The translations under genes and the position numbers were made by a program. Shown in pieces: positions 5,894-6,495 of a stretch of DNA of 6,495 nt; positions within the stretch are counted from its first letter, which is position 1, and each line of letters opens with the position of its first letter. The notes under the pieces are model-generated. The model was not told the DNA's origin and did no database searches. It worked only from the letters and a program-made list of their open reading frames with translations. The DNA is from Neptunomonas sp. (lineage in GTDB: Bacteria; Pseudomonadota; Gammaproteobacteria; Pseudomonadales; Balneatricaceae), in assembly GCA_004195305.1 (NCBI GenBank), contig SDWN01000123.1, positions 1 to 6,495 of the forward strand, given 5' to 3'.

Positions 5894-5941
5894 GATCAGC
5901 ACGATGGTCGCTGTTACACGACAGCGGCCACGGATCAGCAC
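5894..5941. repeat. Pair of 9-bp direct repeats flanking a dyad
   Basis: GATCAGCAC occurs at 5894-5902 and again at 5933-5941 in the same orientation. The two copies flank the core hairpin arms at 5909-5926 with six bases on each side. A shorter GATCAG is at 5871-5876. All lie upstream of the lipoprotein cytochrome gene, in what should be its promoter region. Confidence 0.5.
5905..5930. promoter_or_regulatory. 26-bp dyad upstream of the cytochrome-HMA-TVP38 operon
   Basis: TGGTCGCTGT and ACAGCGGCCA form 10-bp arms with one mismatch around a 6-base loop (TACACG). The dyad lies 78-103 bases upstream of the ATG at 5827. No T run follows on either strand, so it is not an intrinsic terminator. 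An operator for a dimeric regulator, or a folded mRNA leader, are the two plausible readings. I could not identify a confident -35/-10 pair around it. Confidence 0.5.
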
Positions 5942-5976
5942 TTATTTTGAGTATCTCTGCGCTATAAGATTCACAG

Positions 5977-5997
5977 AAAAACAGAACCGGCGCTCTG
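5977..5997 (-). terminator. Intrinsic terminator of the small Cys/Met protein gene
   Basis: On the minus strand CAGAGC pairs with GTTCTG (six pairs, one G-U) around a GCCG loop, followed at once by five T. It begins seven bases after the stop codon at 6005. Position and form both fit a rho-independent terminator, which would separate this gene from the downstream cytochrome operon. The stem is short, so read-through is possible. Confidence 0.6.
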
Positions 5998-6004
5998 GGA
6001 AGAG

Positions 6005-6331
6005 CTAAGTCAGGGGAGGAGGATCGGGAGGGCTGAGTAGCGGGTCAGTAGGATTGTTGATATATGCGGTAACAAACAATGAAACGATGCCATGATTCAT
6101 CACATTCAGGACGCTAGGCAGGGCCGCTGAACTAGCACATAGCGAGAGGCATAGCCGATGATCACCATCGAGACACGCCGGCATCGACTCGCAAGAGGAA
6201 TCGGTCAGTGTTTCCATTGCCATCGGACTCTGCTGAGCGATGGTCAAGGAGGTTAATTCAGCAGCCAACGATAGCTGCTGAACGAGCACCAGCACCCCGA
6301 TCAAAAAAACTTTTACCACGTACGTTGTCAC
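6005..6331 (-). CDS. Small secreted Cys/Met protein, possible periplasmic metal binder
   Basis: I do not recognise a named family. The best start is GTG at 6331 (108 aa), six bases after AAAAGG; a TTG at 6337 in the same frame would add two residues but sits right against that site. A hydrophobic N-terminus (TTYVVKVFLIGVLVLVQQ, likely cleaved near SLAA-E) predicts export. The mature part has four Cys at about 47, 53, 61 and 65 (C-x5-C-x7-C-x3-C), with Met37, Met39, Met50 and His58 among them. These are typical soft-metal ligands. A second moderately hydrophobic stretch (about 76-91) leads to a Pro-rich end (LLSPPDPPPLT). The overall plan (export signal, Cys/Met/His cluster, Pro-rich C-terminus) resembles the short CopL-like or DUF2946-type proteins often found beside copper genes, but this likeness is an impression. 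It appears to be transcribed alone, with its own terminator. Confidence 0.65.
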   Translation of the reverse strand: MTTYVVKVFLIGVLVLVQQLSLAAELTSLTIAQQSPMAMETLTDSSCESMPACLDGDHRLCLSLCASSAALPSVLNVMNHGIVSLFVTAYINNPTDPLLSPPDPPPLT

Positions 6332-6358
6332 ATTCAACCTTTTGGCCCGGCTACAATA

Positions 6359-6378
6359 ATACTAGGCAGGTTTAGTAT
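6359..6378. promoter_or_regulatory. Dyad upstream of the small Cys/Met protein gene
   Basis: ATACTA and TAGTAT are perfect 6-bp arms separated by eight bases (GGCAGGTT). The dyad lies 28-47 bases upstream of the GTG start and overlaps a possible -10 (GATACT at 6379-6374). A repressor site is conceivable. The arms are AT-rich and short. Confidence 0.3.
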
Positions 6379-6403
6379 CGCGCATTTTAGTGAACTTTGA
6401 TAA
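6374..6403 (-). promoter_or_regulatory. Weak sigma70-like promoter candidate
   Basis: On the minus strand TTATCA (6403-6398) and GATACT (6379-6374) are separated by 18 bases. Each matches four of six consensus positions. It is the best pair I could find upstream of the gene starting at 6331, but in this AT-rich stretch it may be chance. Confidence 0.25.
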
Positions 6404-6459
6404 GCCAATTTAAATCGACTTTTTTTTTAAAATGGACAAGTAAACGCCCCTATAGGAGC

Positions 6460-6495
6460 CTGTCTCTTATACACATCTCCGAGCCCACGAGACGG
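6460..6495 (+). other. Illumina Nextera/Tn5 adapter remnant (sequencing artefact)
   Basis: The last 36 bases contain the Tn5 mosaic end CTGTCTCTTATACACATCT (6460-6478), then CCGAGCCCACGAGAC (6479-6493), the known Nextera read-2 adapter, and two further bases that may be the start of an index. This is untrimmed library sequence at a contig end, not part of the genome, and it is not a natural Tn5/IS50 end. Genomic sequence stops at about 6459. Confidence 0.97.

Noticed and set aside
6420..6459. Run of nine T near the + end as a terminator for a + strand gene.
   Set aside because: No stable stem precedes it and no + strand gene is present.

Overview
All genes that I can support in this window lie on the minus strand, so transcription runs from high to low coordinates. 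The gene set is a P-type metal ATPase, a MerR regulator, DsbD, two small c-type cytochromes, a TVP38 membrane protein, a degenerate HMA-fold protein and a small Cys/Met-rich secreted protein. This looks like an accessory copper or soft-metal handling island of a Gram-negative proteobacterium. A gammaproteobacterium is most likely, judging from the style of DsbD, MerR and the lipoprotein cytochrome, but that is an impression and not a placement. The + end finishes in Illumina Nextera adapter sequence (6460-6495), so it is the physical end of an assembled contig and not biology.

Layout in the direction of transcription. (1) 6331-6005 encodes a small secreted Cys/Met protein of unknown function, followed by its own intrinsic terminator (5997-5977). 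(2) A structured intergenic region (5976-5828) holds a 26-bp dyad, flanking 9-bp direct repeats and several GATC sites. It precedes a tight three-gene unit: a lipoprotein cytochrome c (5827-5378), an HMA-like protein without a CxxC motif (5367-5017), and a TVP38/TMEM64 membrane protein (5016-4345) whose ATG directly abuts the previous stop codon. (3) After a 145-bp gap with hairpins and an inverted repeat comes a periplasmic His-rich cytochrome c (4199-3798). (4) Four head-to-tail 13-bp repeats (3679-3730) lie next to a -10-like element in front of dsbD (best start 3574, stop 1700), which is followed by a possible UUCG-loop terminator. (5) A MerR-type promoter with a 20-bp spacer and a centred dyad (1516-1547) drives merR (1472-1047). 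Its end overlaps by 8 nt the start of a copA-like ATPase (1054 to beyond position 1), of which the N-terminal 351 residues are visible.

How the parts may work together (inference). MerR senses a soft metal ion and induces itself and the ATPase, which exports the metal from the cytoplasm. DsbD carries reducing power to periplasmic thiols, for apocytochrome haem attachment or for Cys-rich metal proteins. The two cytochromes and the Cys/Met protein work in the periplasm, where they may bind or oxidise copper or respond to damage to respiratory electron flow. The HMA-like protein and the TVP38 protein appear translationally coupled and probably act together. The metal is most likely Cu(I), because the ATPase has a GMTCAGC domain and a NANMD segment at the point where it is cut off. 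The ATPase's transmembrane Cys motif lies outside the window, and the regulator's ligand set is not that of classical CueR.
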